DNA of 36,443 nucleotides, taken from Gemmatimonadales bacterium. Its GTDB lineage: Bacteria > Gemmatimonadota > Gemmatimonadetes > Gemmatimonadales > GWC2-71-9. The first letter of the stretch is position 1. Each line of letters opens with the position of its first letter. The notes below the pieces were generated by a model. That model had not been told where the DNA came from, did no database searches, and saw only the letters and a program-made list of their open reading frames with translations. Made by a program: the position numbers and the translations under genes. The DNA is taken from positions 104,272-140,714 of the forward strand of contig WVYX01000082.1 in assembly GCA_011772755.1 (NCBI GenBank). Direction: 5' to 3'. Shown piece by piece: positions 6,891 through 15,237 of the stretch.

Positions 6891-8279
6891 TTAGACTTCC
6901 TGAACCTCCGTTATCAGCTTCTTGAAAGAATCCCTCGCGTCGCCGAACAGCATCGACGTCTTCTCGTCGTAGAACAGCTCGTTGTCCACGCCGGCGAAGC
7001 CCGGACGCATGCTCCGCTTCATCACGATTGTGTGGTGGGACTTGTCGACGTCCAGGATTGGCATACCGTACAGCGGGCTGCTGCGGTCGTGGCGCGCCGC
7101 CGGATTAACCACGTCATTGGCACCGATCACTACCGACACGTCGGTGCGGTCGAACTCAGGATTGATGTGATCCATGTCGAACAACTGGTCGTACGGCACG
7201 TCCGCCTCCGCCAGGAGCACGTTCATGTGCCCCGGCATGCGCCCAGCCACGGGGTGAATCGCGTATTTCACCTCGACACCCCGATCCTGGAGCAGATCAG
7301 CCAGCTCACGCACCTCGTGTTGCGCTTGGGCGACGGCGAGTCCGTATCCCGGGGCGAACACAACCTGCCGTGCGTACGCCATCATCGTCGCCGCGTCCTC
7401 GTGCGTGATCGATCGCACGCTCTTCCCGCCCGGTGCGCCCGCCGGCCCGATCTCCGCCACCGTGGCGCCAAACGCGCCAAACAGCACGTTCGCCAGTGAC
7501 CGGTTCATCGCCCGGCACATGATGTTGGTGAGGATCAGCCCCGACGCACCGACCAGTGCCCCACTGATGATCAATCCCTCGTTACTAATGACGAAGCCCG
7601 TCAGGGCTGCTGCAATGCCCGAGTACGAGTTGAGCAGCGAGATCACTACGGGCATATCGGCACCGCCGATGGGGATCACCGATAGCATTCCGAGCAGGAA
7701 GGCAAGCCCCGCGAGCACCACGTAGGCGGTCGGATTCTGCGGCGTCACCACGAGCCAGACCACTAGCCCGACGATCACAGCCAACAGTATCGCGTTGAGC
7801 GTCTTCTGGAGCGGGTACGTGACCGCTCGTCCCGTCACCAACTCTTGCAGCTTCGCGAAGGCGATGACGCTACCGGAGAACGTGAGGCTTCCCACCAACA
7901 CACTGAGTTGGATCGTGATACCCGTGTTGAGAGGGATCGCACTACCCGCGTCCAGGAACCGCGCGTACTCGGCACTCGCCACCACCGCCGATGCTCCGCC
8001 GCCGAACCCGTTCAACAGAGCCACCATCTGGGGCATCGCAGTCATCTTCACCATTCGGGCAAACGTGGCGCCGATCAGCGAACCAATGATCATGCCCACA
8101 ATGATCATCTGCCACGTCAGGATCCCCTGAAACAAGAGCGTGACCACGATGGCAATCAGCATCCCCACCGAGGCGAGCCAGTTCCCGGATCGAGCGGTCG
8201 CAGGTGAGCTCAGGCGCTTGAGGCCGAAGATGAAGAGGACAGCCGCGAGCAGATAGAACAGTTTGACTAGCGCGGCCAT
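6891..8279 (-). CDS. pntB: NAD(P)+ transhydrogenase subunit beta
   Basis: PntB is the membrane and NADP(H)-binding subunit of the proton-translocating transhydrogenase, which drives NADH + NADP+ to NAD+ + NADPH with the proton gradient. The first ~270 residues are a row of hydrophobic helices (for example LLFQGILTWQMIIVGMIIGS). The C-terminal ~180 residues form the NADP(H) domain III with VVFAPGYGLAVAQAQHEV, the HPVAGRMPGHMNVLLAEA motif and VVIGANDVVNPAA. The 462-aa length is typical. ATG at 8279 (TGATG overlap with the pntAB stop) has GAGGAG 8 nt upstream; a GTG three bases earlier is also possible. It is the last gene of the pntAA-pntAB-pntB operon. Confidence 0.95.
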   Translation of the reverse strand: MAALVKLFYLLAAVLFIFGLKRLSSPATARSGNWLASVGMLIAIVVTLLFQGILTWQMIIVGMIIGSLIGATFARMVKMTAMPQMVALLNGFGGGASAVVASAEYARFLDAGSAIPLNTGITIQLSVLVGSLTFSGSVIAFAKLQELVTGRAVTYPLQKTLNAILLAVIVGLVVWLVVTPQNPTAYVVLAGLAFLLGMLSVIPIGGADMPVVISLLNSYSGIAAALTGFVISNEGLIISGALVGASGLILTNIMCRAMNRSLANVLFGAFGATVAEIGPAGAPGGKSVRSITHEDAATMMAYARQVVFAPGYGLAVAQAQHEVRELADLLQDRGVEVKYAIHPVAGRMPGHMNVLLAEADVPYDQLFDMDHINPEFDRTDVSVVIGANDVVNPAARHDRSSPLYGMPILDVDKSHHTIVMKRSMRPGFAGVDNELFYDEKTSMLFGDARDSFKKLITEVQEV

Positions 8280-8575
8280 CACTCATTCTCCTCAGGTCTA
8301 CGCTTGAACATCTGCAGCATCCGGTCCGTCACCATGAAGCCGCCCACCACGTTGATCATCGCGAAGATCACGGCCAGGAGGCCGAGGATGGACGTGACGG
8401 TGGTGTCGCCGCGGCCGGCGATGACCAGCGCGCCGATGATGGTGATCCCCGAGATGGCATTGGACCCCGACATCAAGGGCGTGTGCAGGGTGGGGGGAAC
8501 CTTGGTGATCACCTCGAAGCCGACGAACATCGCCAGCACGAAGATGACCAACAGGACGACCAGCTCCTCAACCAT
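8279..8575 (-). CDS. pntAB: NAD(P)+ transhydrogenase subunit alpha part 2 (membrane)
   Basis: A 98-aa hydrophobic protein corresponding to the membrane C-terminal portion of the Escherichia coli PntA chain, here a separate polypeptide as in Rhodospirillum-type enzymes. It shows about three transmembrane helices: VEELVVLLVIFVLAMFVGFEV, a central Ala/Ile/Gly-rich helix in the GITIIGALVIAG region, and LLAVIFAMINVVGGFMVTDR. The motif HTPLMSGSNAISGI is typical of this subunit. It overlaps pntAA by 8 nt (8568-8575) and meets pntB in TGATG, so all three chains are translated together at near-equal ratio. With PntB it forms the proton channel. Confidence 0.93.
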   Translation of the reverse strand: MVEELVVLLVIFVLAMFVGFEVITKVPPTLHTPLMSGSNAISGITIIGALVIAGRGDTTVTSILGLLAVIFAMINVVGGFMVTDRMLQMFKRRPEENE

Positions 8576-9731
8576 GAACCTTTGCCTCCTCTAACGTCTG
8601 CCGAGTAGCCTCGTGTACCACACGGCCGCCGTGCGTGATGCAGGTGCCGCTGACGACCTCATCCTCGAAGTCGAGGTTGAGCTTCCCCTCCTTGATCACC
8701 AAGGCTAGGAAAGCCGACATGTTCTTCGCATACATCTGACTCGCATGGACCGGCGTGCCGCCCGGCAGGTTGAGCGGCCCCATGATCGTGACAGCATGAC
8801 GCTCCACGGTCTCACCCTTCACCGTGAGCTCACAGTTGCCTCCCATCTCCGATGCGAGGTCCACGATCACCGAGCCCGGCCGCATGTCCTTCACCATGGC
8901 CTCGGTGATCAGCAGCGGCGCCGGTTTGCCCGGGATCAAGGCCGTCGTGATCACGACATCCATGTCTTTGATACTGCTGTGAATCAGCTCCAGCTCGCGC
9001 TGGTGCTGCTCCTCAGAGAGCTCCTTCGCGTACCCTCCCTCACCCTCGGCCTCGGTCACCGCCTCGGCGACGAGGAACTTGGCACCCAGGCTCTCTACCT
9101 GCTCCTTCACCACCGGGCGGACGTCGAACGCCGAGACCACCGCGCCTAACCGACGGGCGGTGGCGATGGCCTGGAGGCCGGCTACCCCTGCGCCCAGGAC
9201 CAGTACCTTCGCTGGCGCGACCGTTCCCGCCGCAGTGATCAGCATCGGGAAGAACTTCCCGAGCTGGGCGGATGCCAGGAGCACCGCCTTGTAGCCGGCG
9301 ATGGTGCTCATCGAGGAGAGGGCATCCATGGACTGGGCGCGGCTGATACGGGGGAGCGCATCGAGGCTGAATGCCGTGACCTTGCCGCGCTCGAGCGCCC
9401 GGACCAGATCGGGATTGGTCGACGGCTGGAGCATACCTACCACCACGGCACCCTCCCGCAGCAGTGCCGCCTCGTTGCGCCCCGAGGCGGCGTCGCTGGT
9501 GGGGCGGTTCACCGTGAGCACGACGTCCGCCTCACGCCACACGGCCTCAGGGTCGCGGATGATCTTGGCGCCGACCGACGAATACGCCTCGTCGGAGAAG
9601 GACGCCCCGAGGCCGGCGTCATGCTCGACGTGGACCTCGAGAGCCTGCCCCACCAATCGCTTCACGATGTCAGGGGACAGGGCCACCCGGCGCTCACCGG
9701 CAGTGGTCTCTTTGGGAACGGCAACGATCAC
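8568..9731 (-). CDS. pntAA: NAD(P)+ transhydrogenase subunit alpha part 1 (NAD-binding)
   Basis: The soluble NAD(H)-binding domain I of the transhydrogenase, 387 aa, related to alanine dehydrogenase. The start MIVAVPKETTAGERRVALSP is the family N-terminal signature. The Rossmann motif is in VLVLGAGVAGLQAIATARRLGA, and the conserved mobile-loop and dimer region ITTALIPGKPAPLLIT follows. The C-terminal helices of E. coli PntA are absent because they form the separate pntAB gene. The start is GTG at 9731 with AGGAG about 8 nt upstream. It is the first gene of the operon; no obvious promoter is visible in the 170 bp upstream. Confidence 0.95.
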   Translation of the reverse strand: MIVAVPKETTAGERRVALSPDIVKRLVGQALEVHVEHDAGLGASFSDEAYSSVGAKIIRDPEAVWREADVVLTVNRPTSDAASGRNEAALLREGAVVVGMLQPSTNPDLVRALERGKVTAFSLDALPRISRAQSMDALSSMSTIAGYKAVLLASAQLGKFFPMLITAAGTVAPAKVLVLGAGVAGLQAIATARRLGAVVSAFDVRPVVKEQVESLGAKFLVAEAVTEAEGEGGYAKELSEEQHQRELELIHSSIKDMDVVITTALIPGKPAPLLITEAMVKDMRPGSVIVDLASEMGGNCELTVKGETVERHAVTIMGPLNLPGGTPVHASQMYAKNMSAFLALVIKEGKLNLDFEDEVVSGTCITHGGRVVHEATRQTLEEAKVHG

Positions 9732-9900
9732 GAGCCTAGCTCCTGATTACCAGTAGTGACCCAACGCATGTGGAAAGCGGGAAGCAGAAAGTGGCACCCC
9801 GCAGGCTACCACCTCCACTTCCCACCACCACGATCTATACACAGCCCGCTCAGCACTCTTCATGAACAGCGTATGAAGATCTCTCAAGAACCTGACCAGT

Positions 9901-11118
9901 TCAGTCGCGATGGCGGGCGTAATCTAAGAGCGCCTGCAGACTCGGCGGAACCGGCCGAGCGAAGACATCGGCGGCCGAGACAGTGATCACCCGAGCCCGG
10001 GGACCAGGACTACCCCGGGAGCCTTCAGCGCCGGCCTTCCCCTCCTGCCCAGGAGGCCCCGGATCACCGTCGGCGCACCGGCGCCCGCCGCTAGTGGTGC
10101 CCTTGCCCCCAGCACCGCCCGGACCAGGCTTGCCGGCCCGACCACCCTTGCCGCCCAACCCCCCAGGACTGCGTGCGTCCACGATCCCCGCTAGGTACGG
10201 CTGCTCACTTGGGGCCATCACTGTGACATGCCCACCCGGCCCACCTGGGCCACCGGCGCCTCCGTTCCCCCCCGCGCCACCCGCCCCGCCCACGCCACCG
10301 GGACAGCCGGCAGTACCCGCCGCCCCTTCGGCACCCGTCGCACCGTCCACCCCCCGCCCCCCACGACCACCCCGGGACTCCAGCACCAGCCAATCCGATG
10401 GTGGGACTGCGTCGGCGTCATACAGCGCGTAAAACGGCGGAGCCTGCCCCACTTCGATAGAAGCCACCAGTAACCTCTCGTAGAACGGCGAGCTGAGGAT
10501 ATCGACCCGCACGAGCACGTCCGGACCAGGGAATCCTGGTTGCCCACGGGCACCGCGCCGCCCTTCGAACCGGAAGGCGTGGGACAAGCAAGAGTACTCG
10601 GGGGCGACAACCGCCGAGATACCGAGCGACGGCCTGGCCAAGAGCTCCGCCCGGAGCCGAAACCCCTCCATCGCGCTCGCCAGGGGGTCCGGATCCGTGT
10701 CCCAGTCGCCATCACTCTCCGCGTCCGCCTCGGGACTGGACAGCCGGAGAAACATGACGTGGAGGGCCGGCGGGCGGTCCTTGTCGTACTTGCGAGCGAA
10801 CGGGATCACCCGCCCATCGCCCAGGACGGCCTCGTACTCCGCCTCAATCGTCTCGCCTGGACAGGCCTGCTGGGGGCGGGTGACCATCCGGAGCTCGGCG
10901 ATCTCCGCCACCAGGCCGGGATCGGGGGCATAGTCGGGGGGTGGTTTCTGGGAGCAGGCGACGAGGACGCACGTCAGCAGAGCAAGCGACGAAGTCGGGC
11001 CCCAGCGTAAGCGGTCAGCGGGAGAGGGGGCAGGCGGGGCAGCGGAGACTGCCTGATGGTACTGCCCCCACTGCCCCGGCTCCCCCACCTCCCCCCGCGC
11101 CAGCCACTGGAGGGCCAT
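9901..11118 (-). CDS. Collagen-like, glycine-rich lipoprotein
   Basis: A 405-aa predicted lipoprotein with lipobox LVAC at Cys55 after the hydrophobic stretch SSLALLTCVLVA. The n-region before it is unusually long (about 42 residues). After a globular ~130-residue part come three G-x-y blocks: a short one at about 189-200, a long one at 249-296, and another at 318-373 that includes GDPGPPGQEGKAGAEGSRG. Beta-like segments separate the blocks (HVTVMAPSEQPYLAGIVDAR). Collagen-like G-x-y tracts form triple helices in bacterial surface proteins. AGGAGG at 11124-11129 gives a 5-nt gap to ATG and lies in the last codons of moaA, so the two are tightly linked. Function unknown; surface exposure is inferred. 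Confidence 0.8.
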   Translation of the reverse strand: MALQWLARGEVGEPGQWGQYHQAVSAAPPAPSPADRLRWGPTSSLALLTCVLVACSQKPPPDYAPDPGLVAEIAELRMVTRPQQACPGETIEAEYEAVLGDGRVIPFARKYDKDRPPALHVMFLRLSSPEADAESDGDWDTDPDPLASAMEGFRLRAELLARPSLGISAVVAPEYSCLSHAFRFEGRRGARGQPGFPGPDVLVRVDILSSPFYERLLVASIEVGQAPPFYALYDADAVPPSDWLVLESRGGRGGRGVDGATGAEGAAGTAGCPGGVGGAGGAGGNGGAGGPGGPGGHVTVMAPSEQPYLAGIVDARSPGGLGGKGGRAGKPGPGGAGGKGTTSGGRRCADGDPGPPGQEGKAGAEGSRGSPGPRARVITVSAADVFARPVPPSLQALLDYARHRD

Positions 11119-11119
11119 C

Positions 11120-12172
11120 CTAGCCTCCTCTCGTATGCATCTCCCGATGCGGGTCCCGGCGGAGCCCCTCCACCTTATACAGTGGACCCCGATCCGGGGC
11201 GGTCAAGCGCTCCTCTGCCCCGCGAGCCGTGCGGCTATGCCAGACCTCCCTGATCACGGCAGCGATCTCATCATCCGACAGCCCGGTCCGTAGTAGCTTC
11301 TTGAGGTCCGTCCCGGTATCTGCGTAGAGACAGAGCAGCCACATGCCATCCGCGGTGATCCGACTCCGGCCACAGCCGCGGCAGAACGGCTCGGTCGTGG
11401 AGGAGATGATTCCGAACACCGTGCCATCGCGCAGAGCGAATTGTTCCGCCGGTGCCCCCCGGCCTACCGGACGCTCCAAAGCCTCAACCTCGCCGAGGGA
11501 TCGCCGCACCGCCTCGAGAATCTCAGCCCGCGGAACAACGTCCTCCCAGGACCACTGCGTGGCGCCCCCCACGTCCATGTATTCGATGAAGCGAACCTCG
11601 ACCCGTTTCGCCCGGCCGAACTCGAGCAGATCGACAATCTCGTCATCGTTGAAGCCGCGAACGACCACAGTGTTGATCTTGGTATCTTGGAAGCCCGCCG
11701 CCTGGAGGGCCTCGATCCCTTCCAAGACATGGTCCAGGCGGGCGCGGCGGGCGAAGTCGCGGAACCGCTCGGGCCTGAGCGTATCGAGACTCACTGTGAT
11801 CCTGCCGAGTCCGGCATCTTTGAGTTGGTCGGCGGACTCCGCCAGGAGCAGTCCGTTCGTGGTCATCGCGAGGTCGCCGATCCGCTCATTACCGTTGATC
11901 AAGGCAATCAATCTCGCAAGGTCGCGGCGCAGCAGGGGCTCGCCACCGGTTATCCGCACCTTGGAGACGCCGAGGGAGCTGAACACCCCGACGAGCCGAT
12001 TGGCCTCCTCGTAGCTGAGGATCGACTCCCGCGGCAGCCAGACATACTCTTCCTCCGGCATACAGTAGCGACACCGGAGGTTGCAGCGATCCGTCACCGA
12101 CACCCTCAGGCTGTCCAGCCGCCGGTCGAACGTATCGAGGACTGGCGAAAGCGGAGTTGTTCGGTCGATCAT
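11120..12172 (-). CDS. moaA: GTP 3',8-cyclase MoaA (molybdenum cofactor biosynthesis)
   Basis: MoaA is the radical SAM enzyme that, with MoaC, converts GTP to cyclic pyranopterin monophosphate, the first step of molybdopterin synthesis. The 350-aa chain has the N-terminal cluster motif CNLRCRYC (C30, C34, C37), the SAM-binding ITGGEPLLRRDL, and the C-terminal cluster as Cx2Cx13C in CRGCGRSRITADGMWLLC. It ends in a Gly-Gly pair (HTRGG), the tail that MoaA needs for activity. No Shine-Dalgarno site precedes ATG at 12172; a TACAAT box lies 10 nt upstream, so the mRNA may have almost no leader. No other moa gene is in the window. The downstream gene is the collagen-like lipoprotein. Confidence 0.95.
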   Translation of the reverse strand: MIDRTTPLSPVLDTFDRRLDSLRVSVTDRCNLRCRYCMPEEEYVWLPRESILSYEEANRLVGVFSSLGVSKVRITGGEPLLRRDLARLIALINGNERIGDLAMTTNGLLLAESADQLKDAGLGRITVSLDTLRPERFRDFARRARLDHVLEGIEALQAAGFQDTKINTVVVRGFNDDEIVDLLEFGRAKRVEVRFIEYMDVGGATQWSWEDVVPRAEILEAVRRSLGEVEALERPVGRGAPAEQFALRDGTVFGIISSTTEPFCRGCGRSRITADGMWLLCLYADTGTDLKKLLRTGLSDDEIAAVIREVWHSRTARGAEERLTAPDRGPLYKVEGLRRDPHREMHTRGG

Positions 12173-12182
12173 GTAGGAGTGG

Positions 12183-12188
12183 ATTGTA
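12183..12188 (-). promoter_or_regulatory. Candidate -10 box (TACAAT) for moaA
   Basis: On the minus strand TACAAT, one base from the TATAAT consensus, ends 10 nt before the moaA ATG. No ribosome-binding site separates the two, so the transcript would have a leader of only a few bases. No convincing -35 box is seen. The M1 peptidase gene diverges from the same 103-bp gap. Confidence 0.4.
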
Positions 12189-12275
12189 AGGGAGTGCCGG
12201 TCGGGAGGCTAGGGTGAGGCGCTCCACTAACGGACCCGACAATGACCACTGCCCACGGCACCCGGAGATGATTGC

Positions 12276-14888
12276 ATGACACCCGCTGCGCTGCCTACCC
12301 GCTGCTCCGGCCTTCGCCCTTGCCTCCTCCCGCTTCCCGCGTCATTGGCGCTCGTGTTGGCCGCCTGCGGTGCCTCGCCCCCCGATACCTCCCCCGGTGT
12401 TTCATGGGAGCTAGCACGGCATCGGGTTCGCACCATCTCGGACGTCCGCTACGGGATCACGCTGAGGGTGCCCGCCGCTCTGGGTCAGCGAATCACCGGC
12501 ACCGAATCGATCCGCTTCGCGCTGCGCGATGAGAACCAGCCCTTGGTGCTGGACTTCACCGCACCGGACGGGAGCGTCCTGGCAGTCTCCGCCTTCGGCG
12601 AGGCTGTGCCCTACGAGGTCACCAACGGCCACATCGTCGTTCCTGCTTCGGTCCTCACCAAAGGCGAGAATCTGATCGAGATCGAGTTTCTGGCCGGCGA
12701 CGCCGCACTGAACCGGAATCAGGACTTCCTCTACACCCTCTTCGTCCCCGATCGGGCCTCCTCCGCGATTCCGTGTTTCGACCAACCGAACCTGAAGGCG
12801 ACGTACCAGCTGACGCTGGAGATTCCCGCCTCGTGGGAGGCAGTGGCAAACGCGCCGCTTGCCCGCAGTGAGACGGCCGCAGAACGCAAGCATCTAGCCT
12901 TTCAGGAGACGAGACCGTTGAGCACCTACCTACTCGCCTTTGCGGCGGGCGAGTTCCAGGTGGAAACGGCGGAACGGACAGGTCGCACGCTGCGGCTGTA
13001 CCATCGAGAGACCGATGTCGAGAAGCTGAAGCGCAACCGTGAGGCGATCTTCGACCTCCACGCAACAGCGCTGGAGTGGCTGGAGGATTATACCGACATT
13101 CCTTACCCGTTCGAGAAGTTCGATTTCGTCGCGATCCCGTCGTTCCAGTACGGTGGCATGGAACACCCCGGTGCGATCCTCTACCGGGCGTCGAGTCTCT
13201 TCCTAGACGAGTCGCCGACACAGAATCAGCTCCTGGGCCGCGCCAGCCTCATCTCGCACGAAACGGCTCACATGTGGTTCGGCGATCTGGTGACGATGGA
13301 GTGGTTCAACGATGTCTGGATGAAGGAGGTGTTTGCGAACTTCATGGCGGCGAAGATCGTGAACCCGTCCTTCCCTGAAGTCGACCACGACCTCCGTTTC
13401 TTCCTCGCCCATCATCCGCGGGCCTACGCCGTCGACCGCACGGCCGGAGCGAACCCCATTCGCCAGGATCTGGCGAATCTCAAGGAGGCGGGCACCCTGT
13501 ACGGCGCCATCATCTACCAGAAGGCGCCCATCGTGATGCAGCACCTCGAGCGCCTAATCGGCGACGATACGATGCGTGACGGACTGCAGGAATACCTGCA
13601 GAGCTCGGCGTTCGGCAATGCAACCTGGTCCGACCTGATTGCCATCTTGGACGATCTGTCGGACGAGGACCTCAGGGCGTGGAGCCGCACCTGGATTGAC
13701 AAACCTGGCCGGCCCACGATCTCAGCAGATCTAGCCCTCGGCGGCGACGGACGGATCGCACGCATGCAGCTCAGCCAGATCGATCCGTGGGACCGGGAAC
13801 TTGCCTGGAACCAGCACTTGGCGGTGGTATTGGGATACCGCGACGGCTCGCGGTCATTCCCAGCGCATTTGAGCGATCCGAAGATCGACATCCCCCAAGC
13901 CGTCGGGTTGCCTGCGCCGGACTTCGTGCTTGCCGGAGCCGATGGCCTGGGATACGGGCTGTTCCCTCTCGATCCGAAGAGCCGCAGCCACCTGCTGCAG
14001 CATCTCGAGGATGTCGAGGACCCGCTCGTGCGCAGCGTGGCCTGGATGGCACTCTGGGAATCGCTGCTGCACGGCACGGTCCGACCAGGCGAGCTCGTCA
14101 ACACAGCCCTTCGCGCCCTACCGCTGGAATCGGACGAGCAGAACGTTCAACAGATACTGGGCTCACTTCGCACAGCATACTGGCGCTTCCTCGCGGCAGA
14201 GGAGCGAGACAGCCTAGCTCCTACCATTGAGGCACTGTTGTGGGCTGAGTTGGAGCGGGCTGAGCGCTCCAGTCTCAAAGCGGCCTATTTCGACACCTAC
14301 GTCTCGTTGGCAATCACATCCCAGGCGGTGACCCGCCTGATGCGCATCTGGCGCAAGGAACAGGAGATTGCGGGCTTGCCACTATCGGAGCAACGCTACA
14401 CGGCCCTCGCTGAAGCCCTCGCCATCCGGGAGGTTGCCAACTCGCAAGCGATCTTGGTGGAGCAGCTGGGGCGAATCAACAACCCCGATCGCCGGGCGCG
14501 CTTTGCCTTCGTGATCCCGGCCCTCTCTGCCGACCAGTCGGTCAGAGACTCGGTGTTCGAGAGCTTCAAGGAAGCTACAAACCGCGAGCACGAGCCGTGG
14601 GTGCTCTCGGCAGTGTCGTATCTGCACCACCCGCTCCGGGCTGCCCAATCCGAGAAGTACATTGGGCCGAGTCTCGGTCTGCTGGAGGAGATCCAGCGGA
14701 CCGGAGACATCTTCTTTCCCCTGCGCTGGCTCAACGCGACCCTGGGAGGCCACCGCTCGCCCAGGGCGGCGGCCATCGTACGGGAGTTTCTGAACCAACG
14801 TCCCAACTACCCGCCACGACTGAGAGGGAAGATCCTGCAAGCGACTGATCAGCTATTCCGCGCAGCAGAGATTGTAGCCAGGCAATAG
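12276..14888 (+). CDS. M1 family zinc metalloaminopeptidase, lipoprotein
   Basis: A secreted aminopeptidase that removes N-terminal residues from peptides. The 870-aa chain starts with a lipoprotein signal (LPASLALVLAACG, lipobox LAAC). The catalytic zinc site is HETAH at 328-332 with the third ligand Glu351, the HExxHx18E pattern of gluzincins. The exopeptidase motif usually written GxMEN is GGMEH at 293-297, so the usual Asn is His. The C-terminal half (from about residue 540) is a helical ERAP1-like domain. GGAGA at 12264-12268 is 7 nt before ATG. The gene is divergent from moaA. Lipid anchoring suggests activity on the cell surface or in the periplasm, feeding peptide uptake. Confidence 0.93.
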   Translation: MTPAALPTRCSGLRPCLLPLPASLALVLAACGASPPDTSPGVSWELARHRVRTISDVRYGITLRVPAALGQRITGTESIRFALRDENQPLVLDFTAPDGSVLAVSAFGEAVPYEVTNGHIVVPASVLTKGENLIEIEFLAGDAALNRNQDFLYTLFVPDRASSAIPCFDQPNLKATYQLTLEIPASWEAVANAPLARSETAAERKHLAFQETRPLSTYLLAFAAGEFQVETAERTGRTLRLYHRETDVEKLKRNREAIFDLHATALEWLEDYTDIPYPFEKFDFVAIPSFQYGGMEHPGAILYRASSLFLDESPTQNQLLGRASLISHETAHMWFGDLVTMEWFNDVWMKEVFANFMAAKIVNPSFPEVDHDLRFFLAHHPRAYAVDRTAGANPIRQDLANLKEAGTLYGAIIYQKAPIVMQHLERLIGDDTMRDGLQEYLQSSAFGNATWSDLIAILDDLSDEDLRAWSRTWIDKPGRPTISADLALGGDGRIARMQLSQIDPWDRELAWNQHLAVVLGYRDGSRSFPAHLSDPKIDIPQAVGLPAPDFVLAGADGLGYGLFPLDPKSRSHLLQHLEDVEDPLVRSVAWMALWESLLHGTVRPGELVNTALRALPLESDEQNVQQILGSLRTAYWRFLAAEERDSLAPTIEALLWAELERAERSSLKAAYFDTYVSLAITSQAVTRLMRIWRKEQEIAGLPLSEQRYTALAEALAIREVANSQAILVEQLGRINNPDRRARFAFVIPALSADQSVRDSVFESFKEATNREHEPWVLSAVSYLHHPLRAAQSEKYIGPSLGLLEEIQRTGDIFFPLRWLNATLGGHRSPRAAAIVREFLNQRPNYPPRLRGKILQATDQLFRAAEIVARQ

Positions 14889-15010
14889 TGTTTCCGCCGT
14901 CTGCAGTCTTCTACGTGTCTCTGCCACGGCTCTCTCTCCCTGCCCCTCCCACCGCAACCCGCCTTGGACCGCCAGGCAAACGGAAAGTGATCCGCGTCAC
15001 TTGCAACCGA

Positions 15011-15025
15011 TTGGCAAAACGCCAA
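15011..15025. promoter_or_regulatory. Palindrome TTGGC-N5-GCCAA, candidate activator site
   Basis: The perfect inverted repeat TTGGC-AAAAC-GCCAA lies about 130 bp upstream of the sigma-54 promoter match at 15153-15167. That is the usual distance for a bacterial enhancer-binding protein site. A second palindrome follows at 15042-15054. Binding protein unknown. Confidence 0.35.
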
Positions 15026-15041
15026 CATGTACCCAAGTCGA

Positions 15042-15054
15042 GACACCGTGTGTC
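15042..15054. promoter_or_regulatory. Palindrome GACAC-CGT-GTGTC, candidate operator
   Basis: A perfect 5+5 inverted repeat about 100 bp upstream of the sigma-54 promoter match. It is directly followed at 15056-15067 by the hairpin CCCC-GCAA-GGGG, which has a GNRA-type loop. The M1 gene stop is about 150 bp upstream, so the hairpin could also end M1 transcription. The rest of the 14889-15237 gap shows no gene. Confidence 0.35.
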
Positions 15055-15152
15055 ACCCCGCAAGGGGCACGGCAAACGGCAGTGACGCGGCCGCGATCTG
15101 CAATCACTTATGTTGAAATAGCTTCCCGATAGTGCGCGCGTCGCCGGAACTC

Positions 15153-15167
15153 TGGCACGGTTCTGGC
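15153..15167 (+). promoter_or_regulatory. Sigma-54 (RpoN) promoter, -24/-12 elements
   Basis: The sequence TGGCACGGTTCTGGC matches the sigma-54 consensus TGGCAC-N5-TTGC at all positions but one, with exact spacing between the -24 GG and the -12 GC. Transcription would begin near 15178, giving a leader of about 60 nt to the ATG at 15238, which has its own ribosome site. This rules against the in-frame ATGs at 15172 and 15175. rpoN and activator genes are not in the window. Confidence 0.6.
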
Positions 15168-15237
15168 GGTAATGATGGGTAGGAACGACCATTCACAAGA
15201 GCCGGACTTGAAGTTGTATACGTGTTTGGAGCCAACG

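Noticed and set aside
9983-10432. Proline-rich plus-strand frame
   Set aside because: It is the mirror image of the Gly-rich collagen-like tracts; GGN codons read as proline on the other strand.
12173-12275. Moco riboswitch upstream of moaA
   Set aside because: The gap is only 103 bp, shared with a divergent gene, and the -10 box lies 10 nt from the ATG, leaving no room for an aptamer.
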